Part shown: positions 41,161 through 50,118 of the stretch, piece by piece | Layout: every line of letters begins with the position of its first letter | How positions within the stretch are numbered: the first letter of the stretch is position 1 | NCBI RefSeq assembly: GCF_001431425.1 | Contig: NZ_LDJG01000013.1 | Span: 48,382 to 112,381 of the forward strand | DNA from: Stenotrophomonas nitritireducens | GTDB lineage: Bacteria; Pseudomonadota; Gammaproteobacteria; Xanthomonadales; Xanthomonadaceae | DNA length: 64,000 bases | Reading direction: 5' to 3' | The notes under the pieces: generated by a model | Databases searched by the model: none | What the model saw: only the letters and a program-made list of their open reading frames with translations | Told to the model about the DNA's origin: nothing | Position numbers and translations under genes: made by a program

Positions 41161-42507
41161 TCAATTCGGCTCCAGCGCGGGAGCGGAGCCGGCGCCGGCT
41201 CCGTGCCGGGCGGCGGCGAACCCGGGCGGTTGCCAGTGCAGCTGCGCACCGCGGGTGCGCAGCCAGTCCTGCAGGGACGAGGAGACGATCCGGTCGCCGG
41301 CGGCAAGCACCTGCGCGCCATCGCACAGCAGCGGCAGGTGCGGACGCAGCCAGGGCGGCACGTCGGAGGCCTGCAGCCGGTGTTTGAGCAGGTGGGAGTG
41401 CGCGCGGCCGGGCAGGTGGATGCGCTCTCCTCCCCGGCGCTGCCGCACGTACAGCGGCGCATCGAAGCCGGAAGCGCCATGCAGCGCCAGCGCCCCGCCA
41501 TCGGGCAGCGCCAGTGGCGCGCGGCCGTCCCAGTCGACCTGCCAGCCGGCTGGCCAGGCGCGCAGTGTGCCGACGGCATGCAGGCGGTCGCGCCAGCGGA
41601 CGATGCGCGCGTCCTGCCAGCGGAACTCCGGCAGCCGGTCTGGGGCCGCGCCGAGCAGTTCCTGCTGGATGCGGGCCACGCCATTGCCCGGCAGCGGCGG
41701 CAGGCCGCGCCGGCGCGACCACAGGCGCAGCACGCGCGCGCAGGCGCCCGCCGGCAATGCCGCCAGTGCCGGGATCGCCAGCGCGCCGTCGTCCTCGCCA
41801 TCCAGACAGGCATGCAGCAGCTGCTCGTCCTGTGCCTGCAGCAGCGTCGCGGCCTCGGCGGCGAGGGTGGCGCTGCGGGCGAACATGGCGCCGGCCTCGG
41901 GCCAGCGTCCGGCCAGCAGCGGCATCACCGTGCTGCGCAGGAAATTGCGGTCGAAAGCGTCGTCGCCGTTGCTGGGATCGTCGATCCAGTGCAGGCCGTG
42001 CCGGCGGGCATGGGCTTCCAGCGCGGCGCGCGGGATGTGCAGCAGGGGCCGCCACAGCTGGCCGGCGCCGAAGTCGCGGCGCCCGCGCATCGCCGCCAGG
42101 CCATCCACCCCGGAACCGCGCAGGGCGCGCAGCAGGAAGGTCTCGGCCTGGTCGTCGCGATGATGCGCCAGCGCCAGCCATTCGCCGGGCCGCAGCAGCC
42201 CGGCGAACGCGGCATGGCGGGCGCGCCGCGCCGCCGCCTCGGGGCCTTCGCCGGCCGCAGCGTCCACCTGCACGCGCACGACCTGCAGCGGCACCTGCCA
42301 CTGATCGCAGACGCGCTGGCAATGCGCGGCCCAGTCATCGGCGGCGGGCTGCAGCCCGTGGTGCACGTGCACGGCGCGCAGGCCGCGTTCGCGCGCCGCC
42401 GGGGCGTTCGCCAGCAGGTGCAGCAGCACGCTCGAGTCCAGCCCGCCGCTGAAACCGGCCAGCACCGGCGCGGCGATGTCAGTCAGCGGTGACAGGCACG
42501 ATTCCAT
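41161..42507 (-). CDS. tilS: tRNA(Ile)-lysidine synthase
   Basis: The 448-residue enzyme converts C34 of tRNA-Ile2 to lysidine. The PP-loop SGGLDS is at residues 20-25, and [15 protein letters not shown] and [22 protein letters not shown] fit the family. A C-terminal TilS domain ([22 protein letters not shown]) is present. The gene lies 31 nt upstream of xseB on the same strand. Confidence 0.95.
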   Translation of the reverse strand: MESCLSPLTDIAAPVLAGFSGGLDSSVLLHLLANAPAARERGLRAVHVHHGLQPAADDWAAHCQRVCDQWQVPLQVVRVQVDAAAGEGPEAAARRARHAAFAGLLRPGEWLALAHHRDDQAETFLLRALRGSGVDGLAAMRGRRDFGAGQLWRPLLHIPRAALEAHARRHGLHWIDDPSNGDDAFDRNFLRSTVMPLLAGRWPEAGAMFARSATLAAEAATLLQAQDEQLLHACLDGEDDGALAIPALAALPAGACARVLRLWSRRRGLPPLPGNGVARIQQELLGAAPDRLPEFRWQDARIVRWRDRLHAVGTLRAWPAGWQVDWDGRAPLALPDGGALALHGASGFDAPLYVRQRRGGERIHLPGRAHSHLLKHRLQASDVPPWLRPHLPLLCDGAQVLAAGDRIVSSSLQDWLRTRGAQLHWQPPGFAAARHGAGAGSAPALEPN

Positions 42508-42515
42508 CGCGCCAT

Positions 42516-42538
42516 TGTAGGAGCGGCTTCAGCGGCGA
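42516..42538. repeat. GTAGGAGCGGCTTCAGC-type intergenic repeat
   Basis: The sequence TGTAGGAGCGGCTTCAGC followed by GGCGA closely resembles a short REP-like element scattered between genes in Xanthomonadaceae and Pseudomonas, normally ending in CCGCGA. One arm here differs by a base. It marks the boundary between tilS and the decayed gene. Confidence 0.55.
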
Positions 42539-42559
42539 GGGACATGTACGGAAATCCCC

Positions 42560-43130
42560 TCCCGCGCATCGGCGGGCGTGGATCGGATGCCAACGCTCCG
42601 AGCGCGGTGGGACCCAGCGCCAAGGCAGGTCCGGCAGCGCGTTGCCCTGCCGGTCGATGTGGAAATGCGTGCCGCCAACGATGCCGGCATGGTCATCGGC
42701 GTCGGGCGTGCCTTGGCGGCAACCATTGCAGGCCTCGGCACTGCCGTTGTCGGCCGGAAGACCCCGGTCGAAGCGTGCCGCGACGGCCGGCCGCAGGCGC
42801 GTGCCGTGAGCCGATCCGGCCGCACCCGGGTCGGGCCTTCGATGAAGTGGTCCGGGCCGTTGTCGTGGGTGGTGACCGGACAGGTGGGCGCCATCGCGGC
42901 GGACGCAGCCGGACTGCCGGCCGGCAGCGCGGCCGGTCCGTTCTCATCAGAACCGCCGCCGTGCCAATGCCCCGGCGCTGATGGCGGGGCATTGGCGCCA
43001 TCTGCCGGCAGTCCCGGTCAGCAGCCCGAAGCGGCTGGTGTCGCGGTGATGGCAGCTTTGCCCGGCACAGACCAAGGCTGGCAGCAGGGCCAGCGGCAGG
43101 AGTACCGCCGCCGGCCCAAAGCCGCGCGTC
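42560..43130 (-). pseudogene. Frameshifted remnant of a secreted WG-repeat protein
   Basis: No intact frame crosses this 0.6-kb gap, but protein-like pieces appear in different minus-strand frames. A signal-peptide-like stretch (AAVLLPLALLPALVCAGQ) lies near 43110-43050. THDNGPDHFIEGPTRVR lies near 42885-42830. NGSAEACNGCRQ, then GIVGGTHFHIDRQGNALP, lies near 42760-42620 in another frame. The FDxGLxxxNGxAxxCxGCR and GGxxxxIDRQG patterns resemble WG (KWG) repeat proteins of xanthomonads. At least two frameshifts would be needed to join them, so the gene appears dead. The family assignment is from memory of the pattern and should be searched. Confidence 0.45.
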
Positions 43131-43139
43131 GCGCGTGGT

Positions 43140-44849
43140 TTACGGCGCCTTGCGTTCGAACGACGCCGGTTGCGGCAGGTCCACCGGCACCCCCTGCGCG
43201 TTGCAGGTGCCCTGTGCGCACAGGCGCTCGCGCAGGCGCGGAGTGGCCTGCACGATCAGGTGGTAGATCGCGTTCTGCTCCATCGTGCCGCGCACTGCCA
43301 CGCTGCCGGGGCCGCGCGCCCAGATGCCGACATCTTCGCCGCCATGCGATTCGGCCTTGGCCGGAACCAGGGCTTCCTGCATGTAGTCCAGGTGCTCGGT
43401 GTCGACGTGGGTCAGGTCCGGGCGGCCCTGCGCCGGTTCATAGCTGCTGGGCGTGTGCGGGAAGGTCTTGGGGCCGGCCGGCTGGCGATTGCTGGCGCCG
43501 GTGTAGCCCGGGCCGTTGGCGTAGCTGAGCGTGGTGTAGGGCAGGCCGGTGGCGTCGCGTGCCAGGTCGAGTCCGCCGGCGCCGTCTTCGCCGCCCTTGT
43601 CCTTGACCTTGCCCAGGATCGCGTTGCCGCGCGCCGGGTAGCCTACGAAGTTGAGCGTGTGCGAATGGTCGGCGGTGACGATGATCAGGGTGTCCTCTGC
43701 CGAGGACGCCTCGACGGCCGCGCGCACCGCGTCGGACATGGCGATGGTGTCGCCCAGCGCGCGCGCGGCGTTGCCGCTGTGGTTGGCGTGGTCGATGCGC
43801 GCGCCTTCCACCATCAGCACATAGCCTTCCTGGTGGCGGGACAGGGTGGCGATCGCGGCGCGGGTCAGCTCGGCCAGCGAGGGCTCGCCGGCCGGGTCCT
43901 TCGGGCGGTCCAGTTCGTACTGCATGTGGTCCGGCTCGAACAGGCCCAGCAGCGCCGGCGCGCCGGCCGCGGCCTTGAGCTGCTCGGCGTTCCACACGTA
44001 GGCGCCCTGCGGGTGCGCGGCCTGCCATTCGGCCACCAAGTTGCGGCCATCCAGGCGCAGGCCGACCTTGTCGGCGTATTCCGGGTCCTGCTCGTTGACG
44101 GTGGTGAACTGGCCACGGCCGCCGCCCAGTGCGACCAGCGGGCCGCGGCCGTAGCGCGAGGTCGACAGCAGTTGCTGGGCGATGTCCTGGCAGCCGGCGG
44201 CGCGGGCATTTTCCGGCAGGTCGGTGTCGTTTTCCCAGTTGCGGTCCGGCGAATGGGCGTAGGTCGCGGCCGGGGTGGCGTGGGTCAGGCGGGCGGTGGA
44301 GACCACGCCGGTGGCCATGCCGGCGCTGTCGGCCAGCTGCAGCCAGGTCAGGGCGTGCTTGTTCAGGCTGTCGGCGCAGTCACTGCGGTCGCCAGCGCTG
44401 ACGCCGATGGCGCCCATGTGGGTCTTCACGCCGGTGGTGATGGCGGTCATGGTGCCGGCCGAATCCGGCGTCTGCGAGTCGGTGTTGTAGGTCTTGCTGA
44501 AAGCGGTGGCCGGGAAGCGCTCCCAGGACAACAGGTTTTCCTCGCCCGGGTTGCCGTGGCGCTGGCCTTCGAGGATGCGCGCGGCGGCCACGGTGGTCAG
44601 GCTCATGCCGTCGCCCAGGAACAGGATCACGTTCTTCGCCTTGCCGGACATCGCGCCGTTGGCGGCGGCCTGCGCGGCGCCGTTGCGGTACCACCATTGC
44701 GGCGTCTCGCCCTGCGGGTGGCTGACGGCCGGCACTTCGACGGCGAAGGCCTGCGGCGCCCTGGGCGCGGCGGTGCTGGCGCAGGCGCCGAGCAGCAGGG
44801 TGGACAGGGCGGCGAGCAGGGGTGTGGCGTGGCGCATGCGGTCGACCAT
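43140..44849 (-). CDS. Alkaline phosphatase lipoprotein (PhoA-like)
   Basis: The 569-residue protein has a lipobox (LLLGAC, Cys23), anchoring it in the envelope. Alkaline phosphatase motifs are VILFLGDGMS (metal Asp80), TPDSAGTMTA with the nucleophile Ser130, VEGARIDHANHSG and the metal ligands TADHSHT. Length and the extra C-terminal segment fit the large bacterial PhoA group rather than E. coli PhoA. The start is ATG 44849 or ATG 44837 (MRHATP). No convincing Pho box was found upstream. Low phosphate induction is therefore not supported by what I can see. Confidence 0.92.
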   Translation of the reverse strand: MVDRMRHATPLLAALSTLLLGACASTAAPRAPQAFAVEVPAVSHPQGETPQWWYRNGAAQAAANGAMSGKAKNVILFLGDGMSLTTVAAARILEGQRHGNPGEENLLSWERFPATAFSKTYNTDSQTPDSAGTMTAITTGVKTHMGAIGVSAGDRSDCADSLNKHALTWLQLADSAGMATGVVSTARLTHATPAATYAHSPDRNWENDTDLPENARAAGCQDIAQQLLSTSRYGRGPLVALGGGRGQFTTVNEQDPEYADKVGLRLDGRNLVAEWQAAHPQGAYVWNAEQLKAAAGAPALLGLFEPDHMQYELDRPKDPAGEPSLAELTRAAIATLSRHQEGYVLMVEGARIDHANHSGNAARALGDTIAMSDAVRAAVEASSAEDTLIIVTADHSHTLNFVGYPARGNAILGKVKDKGGEDGAGGLDLARDATGLPYTTLSYANGPGYTGASNRQPAGPKTFPHTPSSYEPAQGRPDLTHVDTEHLDYMQEALVPAKAESHGGEDVGIWARGPGSVAVRGTMEQNAIYHLIVQATPRLRERLCAQGTCNAQGVPVDLPQPASFERKAP

Positions 44850-44985
44850 CGATCATGAACAGACGGCCATTATGACAAGCCCGAAAAGGCGTGCCGATGA
44901 CACGCAGCTTTTCCGCACGGGGATCGTGCCGCCACCGGGCTTGCGCTATCGTGCCGGTCCCTGAAAACGTTCCCGGATCACCCCT

Positions 44986-46296
44986 ATGAAGCTGGTTTCT
45001 GCCTGGTTGCGGATCCCGTTCTGGCAGCGCGTGGCCGGCGGCTTCGTGCTCGGCGCGCTCGCCGGCTGGGTGCTGGGCCCGGTCGCCGACACCTGGTTCG
45101 GCCCGCTCGGCGAGCTGTACGTCACCCTGATCAAGATGATCGCCGTGCCGCTGGTGTTCTTCGCGGTGATCAGCGCCATCGGCTCGCTGCACGGGCAGAA
45201 GTCGGTGGCCGCGCTGGGCGGGCGTACCTTCCTGTGGTTCATCGTCACCGCCGTGCTGGCGGTGTGCGTCGGCCTGGGCGTGGGCACGCTGATGCAGCCG
45301 GGCACCGGCGGCCTCAGCCTGGCGATGGACAGTGCCTACACCCCGCGCGACGTGCCGTCGGTGGCCAAGGTGCTGATGGACGTGGTGCCGTCCAACGTGT
45401 TCTACGCGCTGTCGGGCATCGGCACCCGGATCAATGCCGCCGGCGATACCGTGCTGGCGGCCGGGCGCGGTTCGATCCTGCCGGTGATCTTCTTCGCCGG
45501 CCTGCTCGGCTTTGCCATGGTCAAGCTCGGCGACAAGGTGGGCGAGGCGCGCAAGCTGGCCGGGCAGATGAGCGAGGTCATGATCCAGGTCACGCGCTTC
45601 GTGCTGGAAATGACCCCGCTGGGCACCTTCGGCCTGATCGCCGGCCTGGTCGGCAGCTACGGCTTCGAGAAGCTGCTGCCGCTGGGCAGCTTCGTGCTGG
45701 CGCTGTACGTGGCCTGCGCGCTGCACATCGTGGTGGTCTACAGCGGCCTGCTGCTGGCGCACGGGCTGAACCCGATCAAGTTCTTCCGCGGCGCCGCGCC
45801 GGGCATGCAGGTGGCGTTCGTGGCCTCCTCGAGCTTCGCGGCGATGCCGGTGGCGATGCGTTCGATCACCGCCAACCTCGGCGTCAACAAGGACTATGCC
45901 TCCTTCGCCGTGCCGCTGGGCGCCAGCATCAAGATGGACGGCTGCGGCGCGATCTACCCGGCGCTGTGCGCGGTGTTCATCGCCCAGTACACCGGCGTGC
46001 CGCTGACCCCGGAACAGTACGTGGTGGTGCTGATCGCCTCGGTGCTGGGCAGCTTCGGCACCGCCGGCGTGCCGGGCACGGCGGTGGTGATGGCCACCGT
46101 GGTGCTGAGCGCGGCCAACCTGCCGCTGGAGACCATCGGCTACCTGTACGCCATCGACCGCGTGCTGGACATGATGCGCACCATGACCAACGTCACCGGG
46201 CAGATGGTGGTGCCGGTGATCGTGGCCAAGGAGACCGGGCTGCTGGACCAGCAGGTCTACGACGCCCCGGTCCGCGCCGGCGTCGGGGTGGACTGA
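44986..46296 (+). CDS. DAACS family dicarboxylate/amino acid:cation symporter
   Basis: The 436-residue inner-membrane transporter has the glutamate/C4-dicarboxylate symporter fold. The serine-rich hairpin motif ASSSFAAMPVAMR (about residue 282) and the second hairpin SVLGSFGTAGVPGTA are present. The unwound TM7 motif, usually NMDGT, reads KMDGC (Lys316), which removes the Asn that helps coordinate Na+ in studied homologues. The transported solute and coupling ion are therefore uncertain. ATG 44986 is the only sensible start. Confidence 0.93.
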   Translation: MKLVSAWLRIPFWQRVAGGFVLGALAGWVLGPVADTWFGPLGELYVTLIKMIAVPLVFFAVISAIGSLHGQKSVAALGGRTFLWFIVTAVLAVCVGLGVGTLMQPGTGGLSLAMDSAYTPRDVPSVAKVLMDVVPSNVFYALSGIGTRINAAGDTVLAAGRGSILPVIFFAGLLGFAMVKLGDKVGEARKLAGQMSEVMIQVTRFVLEMTPLGTFGLIAGLVGSYGFEKLLPLGSFVLALYVACALHIVVVYSGLLLAHGLNPIKFFRGAAPGMQVAFVASSSFAAMPVAMRSITANLGVNKDYASFAVPLGASIKMDGCGAIYPALCAVFIAQYTGVPLTPEQYVVVLIASVLGSFGTAGVPGTAVVMATVVLSAANLPLETIGYLYAIDRVLDMMRTMTNVTGQMVVPVIVAKETGLLDQQVYDAPVRAGVGVD

Positions 46297-46400
46297 CCGC
46301 CCGTCGGGGCGTGACCTCCGGCGGATTCCGCGCCCGGCGGAGCGGCATTATGGTGGCGGCGGCCGTCCGGCCTGCCCATGACAACGAAAGGAGTCGCACC

Positions 46401-47768
46401 ATGTTGCTGCAACGAATGCTCCTGCTGGCCGGCTGCGCGCTGGCCGGCACGGCGGCTGCCGCCAACGCCGACCAGTGGCGGGTGCCGGTGGCGGTCGAGA
46501 AACTCGACAACGGCCTGACCGTGGTGGTGTCCGAGGACCACAGTGCGCCGGTGGTCGGGATCAGCGTGGTCTACCACGTCGGCATGCGCCTGGAACCGCG
46601 CAACCGCACCGGCTTCGCGCACCTGTTCGAGCACCTGATGTTCCAGGGCACGCCGCAGGCGCGCAAGGGCGTGTTCGACAGCGTGATCACCGGCGGCGGC
46701 GGCCGCAACAACGGTTCCACCCGCGCCGATTTCACCAACTACATCGAGACCGCGCCGGTATCGGCGCTGGAGCCGATGCTGTGGCTGGAGGCGGACCGCA
46801 TGCGCACGCTGGACTTCAACCCGGAGACGCTGAAGAACCAGCAGGACGTGGTCAAGGAGGAGATCCGCAACAACGTGCAGAACCAGCCCTATGGCGGCTT
46901 CATGTGGATCGACATCGGCCAGCACGCGTTCTCCAAGTGGGAGAACAACCACGACGGCTACGGCAGCTTCAAGGACCTGGAGAACGCCAGCCTCGACGAC
47001 GTGCGCGGCTTCCACCGCGATTTCTACGGCCCCAACAACGCGGTGCTGTCCATCGCCGGCGACGTCACCCCGGAACAGGGCTTCGCCCTGGCCAGGCGTT
47101 ATTTCGGCGACATCCCGGCACGGCCGACGCCGCCGCGCCCGGACTACCGGGAAGGGCTGAACACCAAGGAGATCCGCCTGCAGCAGTCCGACGCGCTGGC
47201 GCAGGTGCCGGCGCTGGCGGTGGGCTGGAAGATGCCCGACCGCGGCAGCCGCGACCAGGCGCCGATGGCGGTGCTGGGCGCGCTGCTGGCCGAAGGCGAG
47301 GCCTCGCGCCTGCACCAGGGGCTGGTCAAGGGCCGCCAGCTGGCGTTGAACGTCGAGTCGCTCTATGGCCTGACCAGCGCCTGGGAGTACGACGGCCCGA
47401 CCCTGTTCGTGGTGTTCGCGATGTACAAGCCCGACCACGACGCCGATGCGGTGCTGTCCGGGATCGATGCGGAGATCGCCAGGGTCGCCACCGAAGGCGT
47501 GGACGCGGCGACCCTGGCGCGGGTCAAGACCCAGCTGCTGGCGCAGTGGTACGACGGCCTGGAAATGTTCCTGGACCGTGCCGATGCCCTGGCCAAGCTG
47601 CAGACCCTGTGGGGCGATGCCGGCGTGGTCAACCAGATCCCCGGATGGATCGAGAAGGTGAGCGCCGCCGACGTGCAGCGTGCCGCGCGCACCTACCTGA
47701 CCACCGCCAACCGCACCGTCATCGACCGCAAGCCGGCGGCGATGCTGGCCCCCGCCGAGCAGAAGTGA
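46401..47768 (+). CDS. M16 family zinc metallopeptidase, catalytic subunit
   Basis: The 455-residue protein has a signal peptide and starts at ATG 46401 behind AAAGGAG. The inverted zinc motif HLFEH (residues 74-78), in GFAHLFEHLMFQGT, and a downstream Glu pair (VVKEEIRNN) are those of active M16 peptidases. It is followed after 10 nt by a second M16 gene that lacks the motif. Such periplasmic pairs act as a clamshell heterodimer, with one subunit catalytic. The substrate is unknown. Confidence 0.93.
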   Translation: MLLQRMLLLAGCALAGTAAAANADQWRVPVAVEKLDNGLTVVVSEDHSAPVVGISVVYHVGMRLEPRNRTGFAHLFEHLMFQGTPQARKGVFDSVITGGGGRNNGSTRADFTNYIETAPVSALEPMLWLEADRMRTLDFNPETLKNQQDVVKEEIRNNVQNQPYGGFMWIDIGQHAFSKWENNHDGYGSFKDLENASLDDVRGFHRDFYGPNNAVLSIAGDVTPEQGFALARRYFGDIPARPTPPRPDYREGLNTKEIRLQQSDALAQVPALAVGWKMPDRGSRDQAPMAVLGALLAEGEASRLHQGLVKGRQLALNVESLYGLTSAWEYDGPTLFVVFAMYKPDHDADAVLSGIDAEIARVATEGVDAATLARVKTQLLAQWYDGLEMFLDRADALAKLQTLWGDAGVVNQIPGWIEKVSAADVQRAARTYLTTANRTVIDRKPAAMLAPAEQK

Positions 47769-47778
47769 GGACACCGCC

Positions 47779-49200
47779 ATGATCAAGCCAATGCCGTGCC
47801 TGCTCGCGATGGGCCTGGCCCTTTCGCTCGCCTCCGCTGGCGCCCACGCCGCCACCCCGGAACTGCCCGCCGGCCTGCCGGGCTATGCCGCCGACAAACC
47901 GCTGCCAGTGCCGGACATCTCGCGCAGAACCCTGGGTAACGGCCTGGAGGTCTGGGTCGTGCCACGCGACGGGCTGCCGCGCGTGGACTACGTGCTGGCC
48001 ATGCGCGACGCCGGGCTGGCCGCCGATGCCGCGGCCACGCCCGGTTTCGCCACCGTGCTGGCGCAGCTGCTGACCGCGGGCACCCAGGCGCACGATGCGC
48101 GCCAGATCGCCGAACTGGCCCAGGGCATGGGCGGCAGCATCGGCGCCAACGCCAGCGTCGATGGCCTGCTGGTCCGCGGCCAGGCACTGGCCTCGCAGGC
48201 CAAGCCGATGCTGGCGCTGCTCGCCGAGGTCGCGCGCACGCCGTCCTTCGCCGACGACGAAGTGGAGCTGGCCCGCGCCAACGCCGCCCAGGAATTGAAG
48301 GCGGCCGAAGCGCAGCCGGGTTTCCGCGCCTCGCGCGCGCTGCTCAAGGCGGTCTATGGCGACCACCCGTATGCGCGCACGCAGCTCGACCATGCGACCC
48401 TGCCGGCGCTGACTCCTGCGGCGCTGAAGCAGGAACACGCGCGCCGTTTCCGGCCGGGGCATGGCCTGCTGGTGATCACCGGCAGGATCGATGCGGCCAC
48501 CGCATTCGCCGAGGCCGAACGCGCCTTCGGCGACTGGAACGGACAGGGCGAGGCCGTGGCGGACACGGTGCCGGCACCGCGGCAGGCGCCGGCGAAGCGC
48601 GCGATATTGCCGCGGTCGGGCAGCGTGCAGTCCACGTTCCGGATCGGCCGCCCGGCCATCGCCGCCACCGACCCGGACTACGTGCCGCTGCAGCTGGCCA
48701 GCACCGTGCTGGGCAGCGGCATCAGCAGCCGCCTCAACCAGAACCTGCGCGAGGAAAAGGGCTACACCTATGGCGCCGGCGCGAGGCTGGCGGCCCTGCG
48801 TGCCGGTGGCAACCTGGCGGCGTCGGCCGACGTGCGCAACGAGGTCACCGGCGCATCCTTGAAGGAGTTCTTCAGGGAATTCGATCGGCTGGGCAAGGAG
48901 CCGGTACCGGCCGCGGAACTGGAGTCGACCAAGCGCTATGTCGCCGGCGGCTACCTGATCAGCAACCAGCTGCAGGGCGCGGTGGCCGGCACCCTGGCCA
49001 ACAACTGGCTGGCCGGGCTGCCGGCCGAGTTCCTCGGCCAGTACGTGGGCCGGATCCGCGCGGTCGATGCCGCGAAGCTGCAGGCGGTGGCCGCGCGCTA
49101 CTACGCGCCGGACTCGCAGTCGGTGATCGTGGTCGGCGACCGCGACGCGGTAGCGGCGCAGCTGGAACCGTTCGGCAGTTTCAGCGTCGAGGAACGCTGA
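47779..49200 (+). CDS. M16 family peptidase, non-catalytic subunit
   Basis: The 473-residue protein has a signal peptide (LALSLASAGAHAATP). The M16 fold is recognisable: GNGLEVWVVPRDGLPRVDYVL, then SSRLNQNLREEKGYTYGAGA with the R/Y substrate-binding residues of the second domain. At the HxxEH position the sequence is GFATVLAQLLTAGT, so zinc ligands are missing. This suits the partner subunit of a two-gene M16 protease. A ribosome-binding site (GAGGA) precedes ATG 47779. Confidence 0.92.
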   Translation: MIKPMPCLLAMGLALSLASAGAHAATPELPAGLPGYAADKPLPVPDISRRTLGNGLEVWVVPRDGLPRVDYVLAMRDAGLAADAAATPGFATVLAQLLTAGTQAHDARQIAELAQGMGGSIGANASVDGLLVRGQALASQAKPMLALLAEVARTPSFADDEVELARANAAQELKAAEAQPGFRASRALLKAVYGDHPYARTQLDHATLPALTPAALKQEHARRFRPGHGLLVITGRIDAATAFAEAERAFGDWNGQGEAVADTVPAPRQAPAKRAILPRSGSVQSTFRIGRPAIAATDPDYVPLQLASTVLGSGISSRLNQNLREEKGYTYGAGARLAALRAGGNLAASADVRNEVTGASLKEFFREFDRLGKEPVPAAELESTKRYVAGGYLISNQLQGAVAGTLANNWLAGLPAEFLGQYVGRIRAVDAAKLQAVAARYYAPDSQSVIVVGDRDAVAAQLEPFGSFSVEER

Positions 49201-49358
49201 GGCGACCGCATCCGGGCCGGATCGCTTCCGGCCCGGACCGCGGTGATACCGCGCCCGCATGACGGGCGGGCGCGCATGACCAAGCTGCGCGCCGACTGCC
49301 GCGAGGTCGCCGCCGAAGAACTCTGGCCGCCTCGCCGATGCGGCAACTGGAACGGGTG

Positions 49359-49401
49359 TGTAACCCCCTGTAACACCAGACTGTAACCCTGCTGATACAC
49401 C
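49359..49401 (+). promoter_or_regulatory. TGTAAC repeat cluster, candidate enhancer (UAS)
   Basis: TGTAAC occurs at 49359-49364, 49369-49374 and 49382-49387. The words TGTAACACC (49369-49377) and TGATACACC (49393-49401) share a core, and GGTGT/ACACC ends give a partial dyad. A further TGTAAA is at 49465. The cluster lies about 160-200 bp before the predicted transcription start, the usual distance for an enhancer bound by a sigma-54 activator. Binding is inferred. Confidence 0.5.
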
Positions 49402-49534
49402 GCGTTGCAGTGCCCAGGCGCCATGCCTGGATGCGCCCGGACCTTCTGCGCGGAGGATCTGGGGTGTAAAGGCCGATACAGGCGAGTCATCCGATATTTT
49501 GTTTCAAGCCTTTGTTTTTAAAAGAAAACAGGGC

Positions 49535-49551
49535 TTGGCACGGATGCTGCT
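49535..49551 (+). promoter_or_regulatory. Sigma-54 (-24/-12) promoter of the Fap-like operon
   Basis: The sequence TTGGCACGGATGCTGCT matches the sigma-54 consensus: TTGGCAC with GG at 49537-49538, then exactly 10 nt, then GC at 49549-49550 and T. Transcription would begin near 49562, giving a leader of about 22 nt that includes the GGGAGG ribosome-binding site of the first gene. Confidence 0.85.
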
Positions 49552-49583
49552 CCGCCTCCCGCGTTGATCGGGGAGGCAAGGCG

Positions 49584-50117
49584 ATGGCAGGCAGGAACCC
49601 ATATCTGTTTCCGATCCTGATCGGATGCCTGCTGGCGATGGGCGCCAGCGGCACCGCCCAGGCTTCGGGCGCGCGCCAGGGCGTGAAGGCGCAACCCGGC
49701 GAGATCGTGCTGCTGCGCGATGTTCCGACCCGGCCGGCCTACCGGATGCAGCCGCCGGGAATGGCGCTGATCGTCGACCCCTCGCCGCGCCGGGAACTGG
49801 CTGCCGCGCTGGGCACCGGCGGCGGCATCGACGAACTGGATGAAGACGGCTATGCATCCATCGATTCGGCGACGGACCGGCCCTCGTCCGCGCATGCCGG
49901 AGGGACCACGGTCGAACGGGTGACCGGCAGCATGGTCGGCACCACGCTGGGCCATGCCATGGGCGAGGGCGGGATGCTTTCCGGCTCCCAGCTCGCGCGC
50001 ACCATCGGTGGGCCGATGGGCGCGGTCGGCGGTGCCACCCGCGGCATCGGCGACCAGGTGCGCGGCGCGCTGGCGCAGTTCCCGATGGGGCAGACCGCCG
50101 GGCCGGGAGGGCGCTGA
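49584..50117 (+). CDS. Small secreted protein, first gene of the Fap-like operon
   Basis: I do not recognise the family. The 177-residue protein starts at ATG 49584 behind GGGAGG and has a signal peptide (LIGCLLAMGASGTAQA). The mature part has a strand-rich piece (GEIVLLRDVPTRPAYRMQPPG), an acidic segment (IDELDEDGYASID) and a Gly/Met-rich tail (GSMVGTTLGHAMGEGGML). In Pseudomonas the first fap gene encodes the small chaperone-like FapA, but no sequence resemblance is evident. Its operon position and export suggest an assembly accessory role. It lies 1 nt before the next start. Confidence 0.75.
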   Translation: MAGRNPYLFPILIGCLLAMGASGTAQASGARQGVKAQPGEIVLLRDVPTRPAYRMQPPGMALIVDPSPRRELAAALGTGGGIDELDEDGYASIDSATDRPSSAHAGGTTVERVTGSMVGTTLGHAMGEGGMLSGSQLARTIGGPMGAVGGATRGIGDQVRGALAQFPMGQTAGPGGR

Positions 50118-50118
50118 A

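Larger units (their letters stand above)
49201..49583 (+). promoter_or_regulatory. Upstream region of the Fap-like operon
   Basis: This 383-nt gap has no convincing gene. It contains a cluster of repeated TGTAAC words (49359-49401), an A/T-rich patch (49495-49530) and a sigma-54-type promoter (49535-49551), each listed separately. The order enhancer cluster, AT-rich (bendable) DNA, then -24/-12 promoter is the normal layout for sigma-54 control. Confidence 0.7.

Noticed and set aside
44850..44985. A Pho box upstream of the alkaline phosphatase
   Set aside because: CTTGTCAT and CTGTTCAT half-sites on the minus strand are 17 bp apart, not the 11-bp period of a Pho box.
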